Below, piece after piece: positions 57,675-64,000 of a stretch of 64,000 nucleotides of DNA; within the stretch, counting starts at the first letter, position 1, and every line of letters begins with the position of its first letter. The notes beneath the pieces are model-generated. The model did no database searches, had not been told where the DNA came from, and worked only from the letters and a program-made list of their open reading frames with translations. Where the stretch lies: the NCBI GenBank assembly GCA_026195895.1, contig JAPHRO010000040.1:1-64000 (forward strand). Direction: 5' to 3'. Position numbers and translations under genes: made by a program. Source of the DNA: Gammaproteobacteria bacterium (GTDB taxonomy: Bacteria; Pseudomonadota; Gammaproteobacteria; SZUA-229).

Positions 57675-57703
57675 TTGACTAACGGAGCACTTGCCGCTTT
57701 AAT
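57675..57703 (+). promoter_or_regulatory. Sigma-70 promoter for tRNA-Phe
   Basis: TTGACT (57675-57680) and TTTAAT (57698-57703) are separated by exactly 17 bp. The start site would be near 57710, about 60 bases before the tRNA, giving a 5' leader that RNase P would remove. Confidence 0.6.
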
Positions 57704-57769
57704 ACGCCCTCCTGATTTTGACGGTGTTGTTGCAAACGCTGATTTGTAGTCGTCAAACATACCCAGTAT

Positions 57770-57845
57770 GGCCGGGTAGCTCAGTTGGTAGAGCAGCGGA
57801 TTGAAAATCCGCGTGTCGGCAGTTCAATTCTGCCCCCGGCCACCA
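57770..57845 (+). tRNA. tRNA-Phe (GAA)
   Basis: A complete 76-base cloverleaf. The acceptor stem GGCCGGG pairs with CCCGGCC, the D arm contains AGTTGGTA, and the anticodon loop TTGAAAA gives GAA. The T arm GGCAG/CTGCC encloses TTCAATT, and the encoded 3' end is ACCA. Its 3' end is the insertion point of the island to the right. Confidence 0.97.
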
Positions 57846-57908
57846 TTTTTCTTCGTAGTTTTCATCCTAAGTAAACAAGTTATCTAGCAGTAGTTGCTAA
57901 ATTGAACT

Positions 57909-58024
57909 GCCGCGTCAGTTCAGTTGCTCGGCGCGTCCCTGCGCCTCGGCCTTTGGCCCAGAGTGAAAAAAACATCACTCTGTCCAAACTGGCTCCCGGC
58001 CAGTTTGTCTATCCCCGGCCACCA
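57909..58024 (+). repeat. tRNA-Phe-derived double-hairpin element, copy 1
   Basis: It starts with a stretch like the tRNA-Phe T arm (CCGCGTCAGTTCAGTTG) and ends with CCCCGGCCACCA, the tRNA 3' end. In between are two perfect hairpins: CAGAGTGA/TCACTCTG (57959-57982) and AAACTGGC/GCCAGTTT (57986-58006). The sequence after its CCACCA resembles that after the real tRNA. See copy 2 at 61152. Confidence 0.65.
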
Positions 58025-58183
58025 TTTTCTTTGTTATAACTTCCATCGTGAATTGTCCTCTGAACCATAAATTGGCCATTTGGCAAAGTTATGCCTGAAT
58101 CTTTAATTGATATTGCTATTTTCAATCATTAGAAGTCTTTAAGAAAACTTAATTTTGATAACTACCTGATTCTCCTTTGCGGT

Positions 58184-58229
58184 GCGGATTCAACCGGTCG
58201 ATGCAACACATTCATAAAAACGTTCAGCC
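58184..58229 (+). repeat. Island-flanking repeat, copy A
   Basis: It shares GCGGATTCAACCGGTC and GCAACACATTCA, then TTCAGCC, with copy B at 60292. The two copies have the same orientation and bracket the cassette array. Copy A overlaps the distal half of the first attC site (58188-58268). Confidence 0.7.
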
Positions 58230-58268
58230 GAGCGCATTAGCGCGTCGGCTGAAATGGCATTGTTAGGC
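58188..58268 (-). other. attC-like recombination site, cassette 1
   Basis: On the minus strand it begins with GCCTAAC (RYYYAAC, 58268-58262), 12 bases after the stop of the cassette 1 gene, and ends with GTTGAAT (GTTRRRY, 58194-58188). In the middle TTCAGCCGA pairs with TCGGCTGAA, the inner stem of a folded single strand. Length 81 bases. The outer arms pair only partly. Confidence 0.6.
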
Positions 58269-58279
58269 CAATATGTTTA

Positions 58280-58681
58280 CTAAAAACAAAAAATGAACTT
58301 ATCTACCAGGTCAAAGTATTTCTTTAAGTGCTTTTTCAACTTTTCCAACCTGTTGTTTTCAGATGCAAGATGGATATCTTCAACAACAACAGCAATTTCT
58401 TTTGCGAGTTCTTGTTTCTCTCCCTTTAGATTAGCTGCAAAGAATGCCACGCTTTTTTCAAGGCTGTATGTAGTGACATGTATTTGCAAAACCTCCTCCA
58501 GGTTTAGTATTTTCTTGTTTCTAATCTCCACAGTTTTATCAAGAAAAATTTCCTTGGCCACTTTCATCGATTTAACATCTGCTACCTTAAGATGCTGTGT
58601 TGGCTTTTCTTTTGATTCATCTGTTGCTAGAACAGAAAAAGAAAAAAGCATAGTAAAAATTAGAAGTGCTAACTGTTTCAT
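58280..58681 (-). CDS. Cassette 1: unknown exported protein (133 aa)
   Basis: ATG 58681 with GGAG about eight bases upstream. It has a Sec signal peptide (MKQLALLIFTMLFSFSVLA, cleaved near residue 19). The mature protein is Lys/Glu-rich and helical, with no cysteines except one near the C-terminus. Likely periplasmic. No family recognised. AT-rich, and flanked by attC-like sites, so it is the last cassette of the array. Confidence 0.7.
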   Translation of the reverse strand: MKQLALLIFTMLFSFSVLATDESKEKPTQHLKVADVKSMKVAKEIFLDKTVEIRNKKILNLEEVLQIHVTTYSLEKSVAFFAANLKGEKQELAKEIAVVVEDIHLASENNRLEKLKKHLKKYFDLVDKFIFCF

Positions 58682-58735
58682 TTTATTTTCTCCACCGCCC
58701 TATTGTAAAAATGTCTAGGCATAAGGGCGTATTCA

Positions 58736-58817
58736 GCCTAACGCTTAAGCTCAGTTGACCGTAATACAGAGCGAAGCGGCGTAATACTGGTCAACTGCAG
58801 CGCTTTGTTAGTTGGGC
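58736..58817 (-). other. attC site, cassette 2
   Basis: On the minus strand R'' is GCCCAAC (58817-58811) and R' is GTTAGGC (58742-58736), both perfect matches to RYYYAAC and GTTRRRY. The stop codon of the cassette 2 gene (TAA, 58810-58808) abuts R''. Inner arms AGTTGACC/GGTCAACT form the stem. Length 82 bases. Confidence 0.85.
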
Positions 58818-59692
58818 TTTTTTCGATTAAAGACTTTGTCTCCATGAATATCTACATCCCCTTTTAGCGCATCTAATGTACCTGAGTTTACAACTCGGTC
58901 AATATTGCTTCTAGCTGTTTTTTCTATTTTTGTTGTTTGTTTATCAGATATATTATCTTTAATTTTATCTGATCTTTCAGCCTTTTCGATAAGGTGGTCG
59001 AATATAAATTCAGGCACCACATACTCATCACTCCCAAGGACTCCATTTTTTACATGTACTTTTGTACCTTTCCAGTCATTTGGTCTATCGATTTTAATAA
59101 AGCCTATAATTAGTAGATATGGGAGTTTGATGAAAACATAAGCCTGTTTACCTGATGTTACTACATCAAGGTCTACCGACCTTAGCAAATAACGGTTGAT
59201 GTTTAAGGGTAAAGATTTTGTAGCTGAATTAATTTTATCTAAAGGAATTACGTGTTGTTGAAATTTACCAGGGTGTGGCTCATGACCTAATAAAAAACTC
59301 TCCCATTTTTGAAGGGCGTTTTCTACCTCAGCTTTCATAGAGTCATTAAAGTGAGGTAATTCATGTTTTTCTTGTATATATTTAAGCACCCTCCATGATA
59401 ATGATGTTGTAAAGTTAAGCATCCATTCTGAATACCTAAAACTGTGTGCTTGTTTGGAAACTAGAGGGTGAAATACAGTTTTTGAAAATTCTGTTTCCCA
59501 ATCACAAAATAAATCCTCGCAATTTGGACACAGAAACTCTTGCTTAAAACCGTCTTGAACTCTTTTGTTTGGTTCAAGGCCGCACCTAATAAAACCCGTA
59601 GCAGAAGTTTCCTTTAGCCATTTGTATATAAACTTAGGTACGATGTGGCTTATTTCTAATTTATCGTCAGCTTCGCACAATCTACAGGGCAA
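58808..59692 (-). CDS. Cassette 2: HNH-like zinc protein (294 aa)
   Basis: It starts with TTG 59692, supported by GGAG at 59703-59706; no ATG is nearby. The N-terminus CRLCEADDKLEISHIVPKF has a CxxC followed by SHIVP, and FLCPNCEDLFC gives a second CxxC pair. Together they resemble an HNH-type zinc nuclease core, though I cannot see a full catalytic set. The remainder is mixed alpha/beta with a Lys-rich C-terminus. HNH proteins in cassette arrays are often anti-phage effectors (inference). Confidence 0.75.
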   Translation of the reverse strand: MPCRLCEADDKLEISHIVPKFIYKWLKETSATGFIRCGLEPNKRVQDGFKQEFLCPNCEDLFCDWETEFSKTVFHPLVSKQAHSFRYSEWMLNFTTSLSWRVLKYIQEKHELPHFNDSMKAEVENALQKWESFLLGHEPHPGKFQQHVIPLDKINSATKSLPLNINRYLLRSVDLDVVTSGKQAYVFIKLPYLLIIGFIKIDRPNDWKGTKVHVKNGVLGSDEYVVPEFIFDHLIEKAERSDKIKDNISDKQTTKIEKTARSNIDRVVNSGTLDALKGDVDIHGDKVFNRKKPN

Positions 59693-59716
59693 TGTTCACT
59701 CTCCTTTTTATACTAC

Positions 59717-59779
59717 AGCTAACGCCAAGCTAAGGGCCAACCTGCTTGTTGGTTGGTCCGCTTGAGCGCCTTGTTAGGT
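59717..59779 (-). other. attC site, cassette 3
   Basis: On the minus strand R'' is ACCTAAC (59779-59773) and R' is GTTAGCT (59723-59717, one mismatch to GTTRRRY). The stop codon of the cassette 3 gene lies inside R'', a normal cassette feature. The inner stem pairs GGCCAACC with GGTTGGTC. Length 63 bases. Confidence 0.82.
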
Positions 59780-60067
59780 TTTTGTTGTTTCACTGCTATG
59801 CATAAGTAGTTTGTGTAAGAAAGCGCCTTTTCTTAAAAAGTAATAGGACAGCACTAAGTAAAGCACTACTTTTGCAGATATAACACCAAAGCTCACCCAT
59901 TTTTGTATTATTTCTGATTCTGCCCACTGAGACGAGTCTTGATATTGATAGAGACTATATAGTGATGAAAGATAGCCTGCTAAATTTATAGTGTGTACTA
60001 ATGCTTCGAAAGCTATATAAATACCTATTGCTCTTAATACTATCCACGCTGTTTTTTCGTTTTCCAT
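59774..60067 (-). CDS. Cassette 3: small membrane protein (97 aa)
   Basis: ATG 60067 lies nine bases after a GTTAGGT cassette boundary (60082-60076). There are two to three membrane segments (about 10-32, 58-80), a Tyr/Ser-rich middle (GYLSSLYSLYQYQDSS) and a Lys/His-rich C-terminus. No family recognised. The leader is so short that no Shine-Dalgarno is visible, which is common in cassettes. Confidence 0.7.
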   Translation of the reverse strand: MENEKTAWIVLRAIGIYIAFEALVHTINLAGYLSSLYSLYQYQDSSQWAESEIIQKWVSFGVISAKVVLYLVLSYYFLRKGAFLHKLLMHSSETTKT

Positions 60068-60075
60068 TTTTGTAA

Positions 60076-60125
60076 ACCTAACTATTACTATACGGACCCT
60101 ATCGGTCCGTATAGCTATATTAGTA
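60076..60125 (-). other. Possible attC site at the head of the array (perfect palindrome)
   Basis: On the minus strand R' is GTTAGGT (60082-60076), just before the cassette 3 gene. The centre is a perfect 11-bp palindromic stem CTATACGGACC / GGTCCGTATAG (60088-60114). The R'' side (about 60125-60119) is degenerate. A second TACGGACC occurs at 60199. It could instead be a repressor operator for cassette 3. Confidence 0.5.
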
Positions 60126-60545
60126 AACTCTTTTAAAAAACCCTAAGGGATTGGTTTTATAAGAAATGAAACAATCCCTGTCTAATATTGATGTTAGCAA
60201 GTACGGACCCCGATTTGCTGATGTCAATATATCACGAATGTCTGTTTTTGGGAGACCTCTACTCGAAATTCGTGAATGACTGCTATGTGCTGCGGATTCA
60301 ACCGGTCAAAGCAACACATTCAACAATAAAATTCAGCCATGCTGCTTTTCAGTGACGTCTGCAGTGACCTGTTATAAACATCTTGGTGATTTTCAAACCC
60401 GGGATATTTAGTCTGAAATAGTATTTATATATGATCTCAATCATTACAGATATTTATATAATATGATATAAAAATTTAAGGACACTAATTTCATAGTGGG
60501 GAATTAATTAACCAAAAGTATTGATTTCATCACTGGGGAGGCACT
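60126..60545. other. Non-coding stretch between array and orphan gene
   Basis: No gene is visible in these ~420 bp. It holds repeat copy B (60292-60338), a TACGGACC half-site (60199-60206), and GGGGAGG at 60535-60541, the strong ribosome-binding site of the next gene. AT-rich. No integrase remnant was recognised. Confidence 0.45.
60292..60338 (+). repeat. Island-flanking repeat, copy B
   Basis: It matches copy A (58184) over GCGGATTCAACCGGTC and GCAACACATTCA and ends in TTCAGCC. The same GTTGAAT end as in the first attC (minus strand) is present, so it may be the 3' half of a further, degenerate attC. The two copies lie 2.1 kb apart in direct orientation. Confidence 0.65.
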
Positions 60546-60872
60546 ATGAACGACAAACGCCAAATTCCTTTTTCCCTCAGGCGTAAGTTGCTGCGGGAAC
60601 ATCCTGAAAGAGGTCCTGTAAAGCCCAGTAAACCGGGTCTGTTAACGAATGGGATATGGGAGGCTCCTCCCGGGTACAGGAGTGCGGGAATAGTGATCGT
60701 CGAGAATTTTCAGTTGGTCGAAGACACGGTTCCAGATGCTGTTCACCGAAAATCCGGTATGGGGGATGATGTCATTATCCAGCTTCGCTCAGAAACCATC
60801 GTCAAGGACGGACGCCTGGCTGTCGACAGGATCACGGCCGAATACTTTGTACGTGAATTCCTCTGTTGTTAA
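60546..60872 (+). CDS. Orphan unknown protein in the island (108 aa)
   Basis: ATG 60546 with a strong GGGGAGG five bases upstream. The protein is soluble, starting basic (RQIPFSLRRKLLREHPERG) with a Pro/Lys/Gly-rich segment. It ends in a helix with two cysteines (FVREFLCC). It is higher in GC than the cassette genes and on the opposite strand, so it is likely a separate insertion. No family recognised. Confidence 0.6.
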   Translation: MNDKRQIPFSLRRKLLREHPERGPVKPSKPGLLTNGIWEAPPGYRSAGIVIVENFQLVEDTVPDAVHRKSGMGDDVIIQLRSETIVKDGRLAVDRITAEYFVREFLCC

Positions 60873-61151
60873 ATCAATTAATGGGATTGTTGGCAAATGA
60901 GAATGATTTAGAATTGTCACCGAACCCTTTTCTTCTTTTACATAAATGACCGCCACTAGCCGAATACAGAATCTAGAACTGTTTGGTCAGGAGTCCGCTC
61001 TGGGTTACTGACGTTTATTGAATGTATCGGTATTCGGGAAGTATGGATTAATTCACTAATTTTGGTGGTGATATGCGCTTTAAGTGCGCCTTTGTATCAT
61101 CTGGATAGTTTAATACGTTGTCACTCTGGGTTGTGGGTCATTATTCACGGA
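60873..61151. other. Non-coding stretch right of the orphan gene
   Basis: No gene is visible. It may contain the 3' end signals of the orphan gene, but no convincing hairpin. It leads into the tRNA-Phe-derived element at 61152. Confidence 0.4.
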
Positions 61152-61257
61152 GATTGAAAATCCGCGTGTCGGCAGTTCAATTACTCGGCCCGGAGTGATA
61201 GATAAAAAGCATCACTCATTCTAAATTCTTTTTAGACAAATTTATCTGCCCGGCCAC
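61152..61257 (+). repeat. tRNA-Phe-derived double-hairpin element, copy 2
   Basis: Bases 61152-61182 are identical to tRNA-Phe 57799-57829 (anticodon arm to T arm). The copy is then interrupted by ~62 bp with two hairpins: GAGTGAT/ATCACTC (61193-61217) and TAAATT/AATTTA (61222-61244). It ends CTGCCCGGCCACC like the tRNA 3' end. The hairpins differ in sequence but match in position to those of copy 1. Confidence 0.8.
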
Positions 61258-61328
61258 CCCGTTTCTGTTTTTCCTGAATTTTATCTGATTGAATCGGCTG
61301 GCTGTTGCGAATTGTGATTCGTATCAGC

Positions 61329-63698
61329 TCATCGGTTTTCCAGTCTGTTGTAATCAAACAGTGATGCTTCAATGGGGTCGGTGTGCTGGTATTCCTGGTG
61401 TATCTGATCGCTATGTTGCCAGAATTGTGGATCGCTGCGGCGGATAGCGTAGCGGTCCAGAAATTCTTTATACTGGCCTGCTGTTTGAATTGCGCCTAGA
61501 TCATAAACAAATTCATTTATCGCGTATTTATTCAGGCGTAAAAATACGTTGGGATAATTACCAATAAAACCTTTGGCGATTGTAAGATAATCTTCTTCTG
61601 GCACCCGCTCATCTTCTTCAAAAAATATATGGGAGACGCTGAGGTGGGCGCTGTTGTTGATAAGTGTATACGTTTGCTGGGAGTTGTTGTCTGGGTCGGT
61701 GATGGTTAAAAATATAGTTTGAGGAAGCAATGAAACAAAGCTGCCTTCCAGGTGATCAAGCTTTGCAAGTTGCTGGTCGGTATTGGAGATATTTTCAATG
61801 TTATGTTTAGTGCTTAGTGCCGATCCCATATGTTGTTTTAACATAGTATAAAGTTCGGGTTTTGGATTGCTGCTTTTAAATTTAATGCCGGTTTCTGTGT
61901 TTAGTTGTATGTGCTCTCCTAAAACATATTCTTTAAGTTCTTTGCTGGCGCCGCGATACCACAGGTCTCTCTCAATGATTCGTTGCCTGGCAGGTAAGAA
62001 TGAAAGAAAGCTGTTTTCTCCTTCCATGCGTAAAAAATCCATATACAGTCGAGTATTGAGCTGATGCCCTACATTGCCGTAGACATCGAAGCCTGCAACC
62101 AGTAGATAATGAATGCGCTCTAGCAGCGGATAGCCAATTATCCAGGCGGTTTTTGGATCTTTACCAATAAATCCTTTTACCACGGATGCGCTGTCAAAAT
62201 GTCGAAATATAGTTAAAGCAGAATTGCTGTTGGTGGTGTTGCCATTCCAGACACGGTTTAAAGTGATATCTGCTGGATTGGTGAGTTTGTTATTTATGTA
62301 TTTATCTTTTGCGGCTAGATATTTTTTTTGCAAGCCTGAATAGGTGATCCAGGTGGTTAATGGCAAAGCGTTACTTTCTTCTGCGGCGGGCAGGCGTAGA
62401 TTATCGCTATTCTCGGCTAGAAAGCGGCCATAATCAGCATGCGAAAAATTGTCAGGATCTAGAAACGCAACCCAGAAATGATCCTGAATAACATTGAGTG
62501 CCACCTGGCCGCGACAAACCGGGCCTTTAATGAATCCCATAATAGTAAATTGTGCTTCATCAAGCATAAATTTGTAACGGGACTTTACCGGTATGTCTTT
62601 GAAACTTTCAAATGGGTTTGATGATATTTTTGGGGTGTACGGCGGTAAATGTAAAACTGCATAGTCTTCATCCAGAAATAATTCCTGGTAGCGCTGCATA
62701 CGCTTTTTACTTAAAGCGTAGGGCATGTGGGTTTTACTCAAGATGCTGGTGCGCGCAGCTTGCAAACGATAATAGACGCGGCCAGTGCCAGGATTATCGT
62801 AGGGGCGCCGGGTGGCTATGATATCTACAGGTTTACCGGGCGGCGTTCTGGAACGAATGAGTTTGAAAAATTTTCTCTGGTTTAAATCTTCAAAGTATAA
62901 ATTGGCTATAAATAGATGCTCATAAATATAACGACTCATCAGTTGTTGTTTAAGCGTGTTGCCGTTTAAAAACCGTTCCCAGGTATCAATGTTATCCTGC
63001 ATGTCGGGTCTTATTTCATAGCTGGTGTCATTGGGAGAACCCTGTTCAAGCCAGCTAATAAGCGTGCGGTATTCGTCATTGCTGAGTTCCGGTAGACCGT
63101 AGGGCATGCCCCATAGCGGATAGTCGGTTTCATATTGTTTAAAGTTTTCGATGGTTGCGCATTGCTGGTTGCGATTCAGTGAAAAATCGAAACTGTCGGG
63201 TAGAATATCGGTTTTGGGTAACGGGTGAATGCGTTTCTGTTTCAGTATGCGCGCCATGACGCCGGCATTCAGGTTGGCTTCGTAGTTTTGAACACGCTCG
63301 TTGATAACGGGATAAAAATCCATGTTGCGCCATTCTGCTGGTGTCTCTGCATCTTCAAACAATCGTGTGAGCTGGCTGGCCAGTAGCCGGGTGCCATCAT
63401 AAACTTTTTCCTTGCTGGCGCCCCGGGTTATGCCTTCATAGGCGCTAAGCTTAAGCTGGCAGGGCGCATCATAACAACCATGACAAACGACGCAGCGGCT
63501 GTCCAGAATGGGTTTGATTTGTTGCTGGAAACTGATGCTCTGTTCTGATTTGTGCGGTGAATTTAAATTAGTTGCGCGGGCCGTGCCGTATTCCTGATTT
63601 AAACGTATTAGTTCGCTGGAGGTACAGCCGGTGATGAGTGCAATAAATAGAAAAATTAAAATATTTTTCTTAACTGGCAGCAGTAAGTGAATTTTCAT
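61329..63698 (-). CDS. cti: Fatty acid cis/trans isomerase
   Basis: 789 aa. It has a lipoprotein-type signal with lipobox ITGC (Cys25). A c-type haem site CVVCH (69-73) follows, as in Cti of Pseudomonas. The long C-terminal part matches the family. Cti turns cis-unsaturated membrane fatty acids into trans forms to lower membrane fluidity under stress. The start codon overlaps the cysQ stop (TAATG), so both are probably cotranscribed. Confidence 0.9.
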   Translation of the reverse strand: MKIHLLLPVKKNILIFLFIALITGCTSSELIRLNQEYGTARATNLNSPHKSEQSISFQQQIKPILDSRCVVCHGCYDAPCQLKLSAYEGITRGASKEKVYDGTRLLASQLTRLFEDAETPAEWRNMDFYPVINERVQNYEANLNAGVMARILKQKRIHPLPKTDILPDSFDFSLNRNQQCATIENFKQYETDYPLWGMPYGLPELSNDEYRTLISWLEQGSPNDTSYEIRPDMQDNIDTWERFLNGNTLKQQLMSRYIYEHLFIANLYFEDLNQRKFFKLIRSRTPPGKPVDIIATRRPYDNPGTGRVYYRLQAARTSILSKTHMPYALSKKRMQRYQELFLDEDYAVLHLPPYTPKISSNPFESFKDIPVKSRYKFMLDEAQFTIMGFIKGPVCRGQVALNVIQDHFWVAFLDPDNFSHADYGRFLAENSDNLRLPAAEESNALPLTTWITYSGLQKKYLAAKDKYINNKLTNPADITLNRVWNGNTTNSNSALTIFRHFDSASVVKGFIGKDPKTAWIIGYPLLERIHYLLVAGFDVYGNVGHQLNTRLYMDFLRMEGENSFLSFLPARQRIIERDLWYRGASKELKEYVLGEHIQLNTETGIKFKSSNPKPELYTMLKQHMGSALSTKHNIENISNTDQQLAKLDHLEGSFVSLLPQTIFLTITDPDNNSQQTYTLINNSAHLSVSHIFFEEDERVPEEDYLTIAKGFIGNYPNVFLRLNKYAINEFVYDLGAIQTAGQYKEFLDRYAIRRSDPQFWQHSDQIHQEYQHTDPIEASLFDYNRLENR

Positions 63699-64000
63699 TA
63701 TTTTAAATACTTTGTCCAGTCTTGAGAATTGTCACCGAATACAAAAAATTCAGGATTGAGTAAACAGTCCTTGGTGTTGTAGCGCATGGGCTGCATATCT
63801 GTCTGGCGCATATAGCCACCGGCTTCCTCAACGATGCACTGAGCCGCTGCGGTATCCCATTCCGATGTCAATCCGAGTCGAGGATATATGTCTGCCGCAC
63901 CTTCTGCGACTAGACAGGATTTTAGCGAGCTGCCCATGCTAAGCAATTCAATCTCACCCATGTTTTCAAGATACGCTTTTAATTTATCTGAGGCATGTGA
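63698..64000 (-). CDS. cysQ: CysQ 3'(2'),5'-bisphosphate nucleotidase, C-terminal part (cut by window edge)
   Basis: The visible ~100 residues contain GSSLKSCLVAEGAADIYPR and the metal-binding motif SEWDTAAAQCIVEEAGG, typical of the inositol monophosphatase fold and of CysQ. It removes 3'-phosphoadenosine 5'-phosphate. The start lies beyond base 64000. The frame reads on upstream without a stop. Confidence 0.88.
   Translation of the reverse strand, partial: SHASDKLKAYLENMGEIELLSMGSSLKSCLVAEGAADIYPRLGLTSEWDTAAAQCIVEEAGGYMRQTDMQPMRYNTKDCLLNPEFFVFGDNSQDWTKYLK

Larger units (their letters stand above)
57846..61257. mobile_element. tRNA-Phe-associated island with integrase-less attC cassette array
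   Basis: The island starts right after tRNA-Phe and ends at a second tRNA-Phe-derived fragment (61152-61257). Inside are three minus-strand cassettes (58280-58681, 58808-59692, 59774-60067), each with an attC-like site at its 3' end, and one plus-strand orphan gene (60546). No integron integrase, transposase or phage integrase frame is present in the island. This matches what is called a cluster of attC sites lacking an integrase. AT-rich cassette genes contrast with the GC-richer chromosome. Confidence 0.75.

Noticed and set aside
60088-60114. A stand-alone TetR-type operator
   Set aside because: The palindrome is suited to it, but no regulator gene is nearby and the adjoining cassette boundary GTTAGGT makes an attC stem the simpler reading. 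Kept as an alternative.
57846-61328. An integron integrase or phage integrase gene within the island
   Set aside because: Both strands were checked. No frame has the length or the R-H-R-Y type motifs of a tyrosine recombinase, so the array is described as integrase-less.

Overview
The window is chromosomal DNA from a Gammaproteobacterium. The evidence is the presence of CmoA/CmoB, YggX, MlaA, DjlA, SthA, a fatty acid cis/trans isomerase (CTI), a YciA-type thioesterase and FadL porins, with gene order and start signals of that class. I cannot place it to genus. Both ends cut genes: a dihydrolipoamide-dehydrogenase-like flavoprotein at the left, and CysQ at the right. There is no rRNA and no CRISPR array. 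One tRNA (Phe, anticodon GAA) is present.

Layout. 1-3.2 kb: redox and Nudix genes, a membrane aspartic protease, and a PilZ / Mut7-C RNase / unknown operon. 3.2-10 kb: MlaA, a PlsC-type acyltransferase, a CheW-TM-LysM fusion protein convergent with a chemoreceptor, a decayed small gene, and an HTH-receiver fusion. 10-16.2 kb: two J-domain proteins, a FadL porin, and an M48-like protein that has lost its zinc motif. 16.2-21.5 kb: a TatT-DctP-DctQ-DctM TRAP transporter and a two-gene HU locus in which one HU is fused to a TM segment and a LysM domain. 21.6-28.8 kb: small unknown genes, a SulP-STAS-cNMP transporter and two Nudix genes. 28.9-36.6 kb: sucA-sucB-lpd-sucC-sucD, which converts 2-oxoglutarate to succinate. 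36.9-44.4 kb: a 2OG-Fe oxygenase, cmoA-cmoB, a TlpA-like thioredoxin, and an acyl-CoA synthetase / thioesterase / FadL fatty-acid group ending in a strong terminator. 44.5-50.6 kb: rdgB-rph, yicC, an FKBP isomerase, a DegQ protease and moaD-moaE opposite moaC. 50.8-57.5 kb: sthA, two membrane proteins, and asmA-mutY-yggX.

57.8-61.26 kb is an accessory island at the 3' end of tRNA-Phe. It holds three minus-strand gene cassettes, each ending in an attC-type recombination site, with no integron integrase in view (a cluster of attC sites lacking an integrase). It is bracketed by two tRNA-Phe-derived fragments that carry matching double hairpins. To its right the chromosome resumes with CTI and cysQ.

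How the genes work together. The clear metabolic themes are the TCA segment (E1, E2, E3 and succinyl-CoA synthetase in one co-directional cluster), fatty-acid uptake and activation (FadL, FadD, YciA) with membrane-lipid maintenance (MlaA, PlsC, CTI), and molybdopterin synthesis. The most unusual content is a pair of inside-to-outside fusion proteins (CheW-TM-LysM and HU-TM-LysM) that would connect a cytoplasmic signalling or DNA-binding module to the peptidoglycan, plus the integrase-less cassette array in the tRNA-Phe island.
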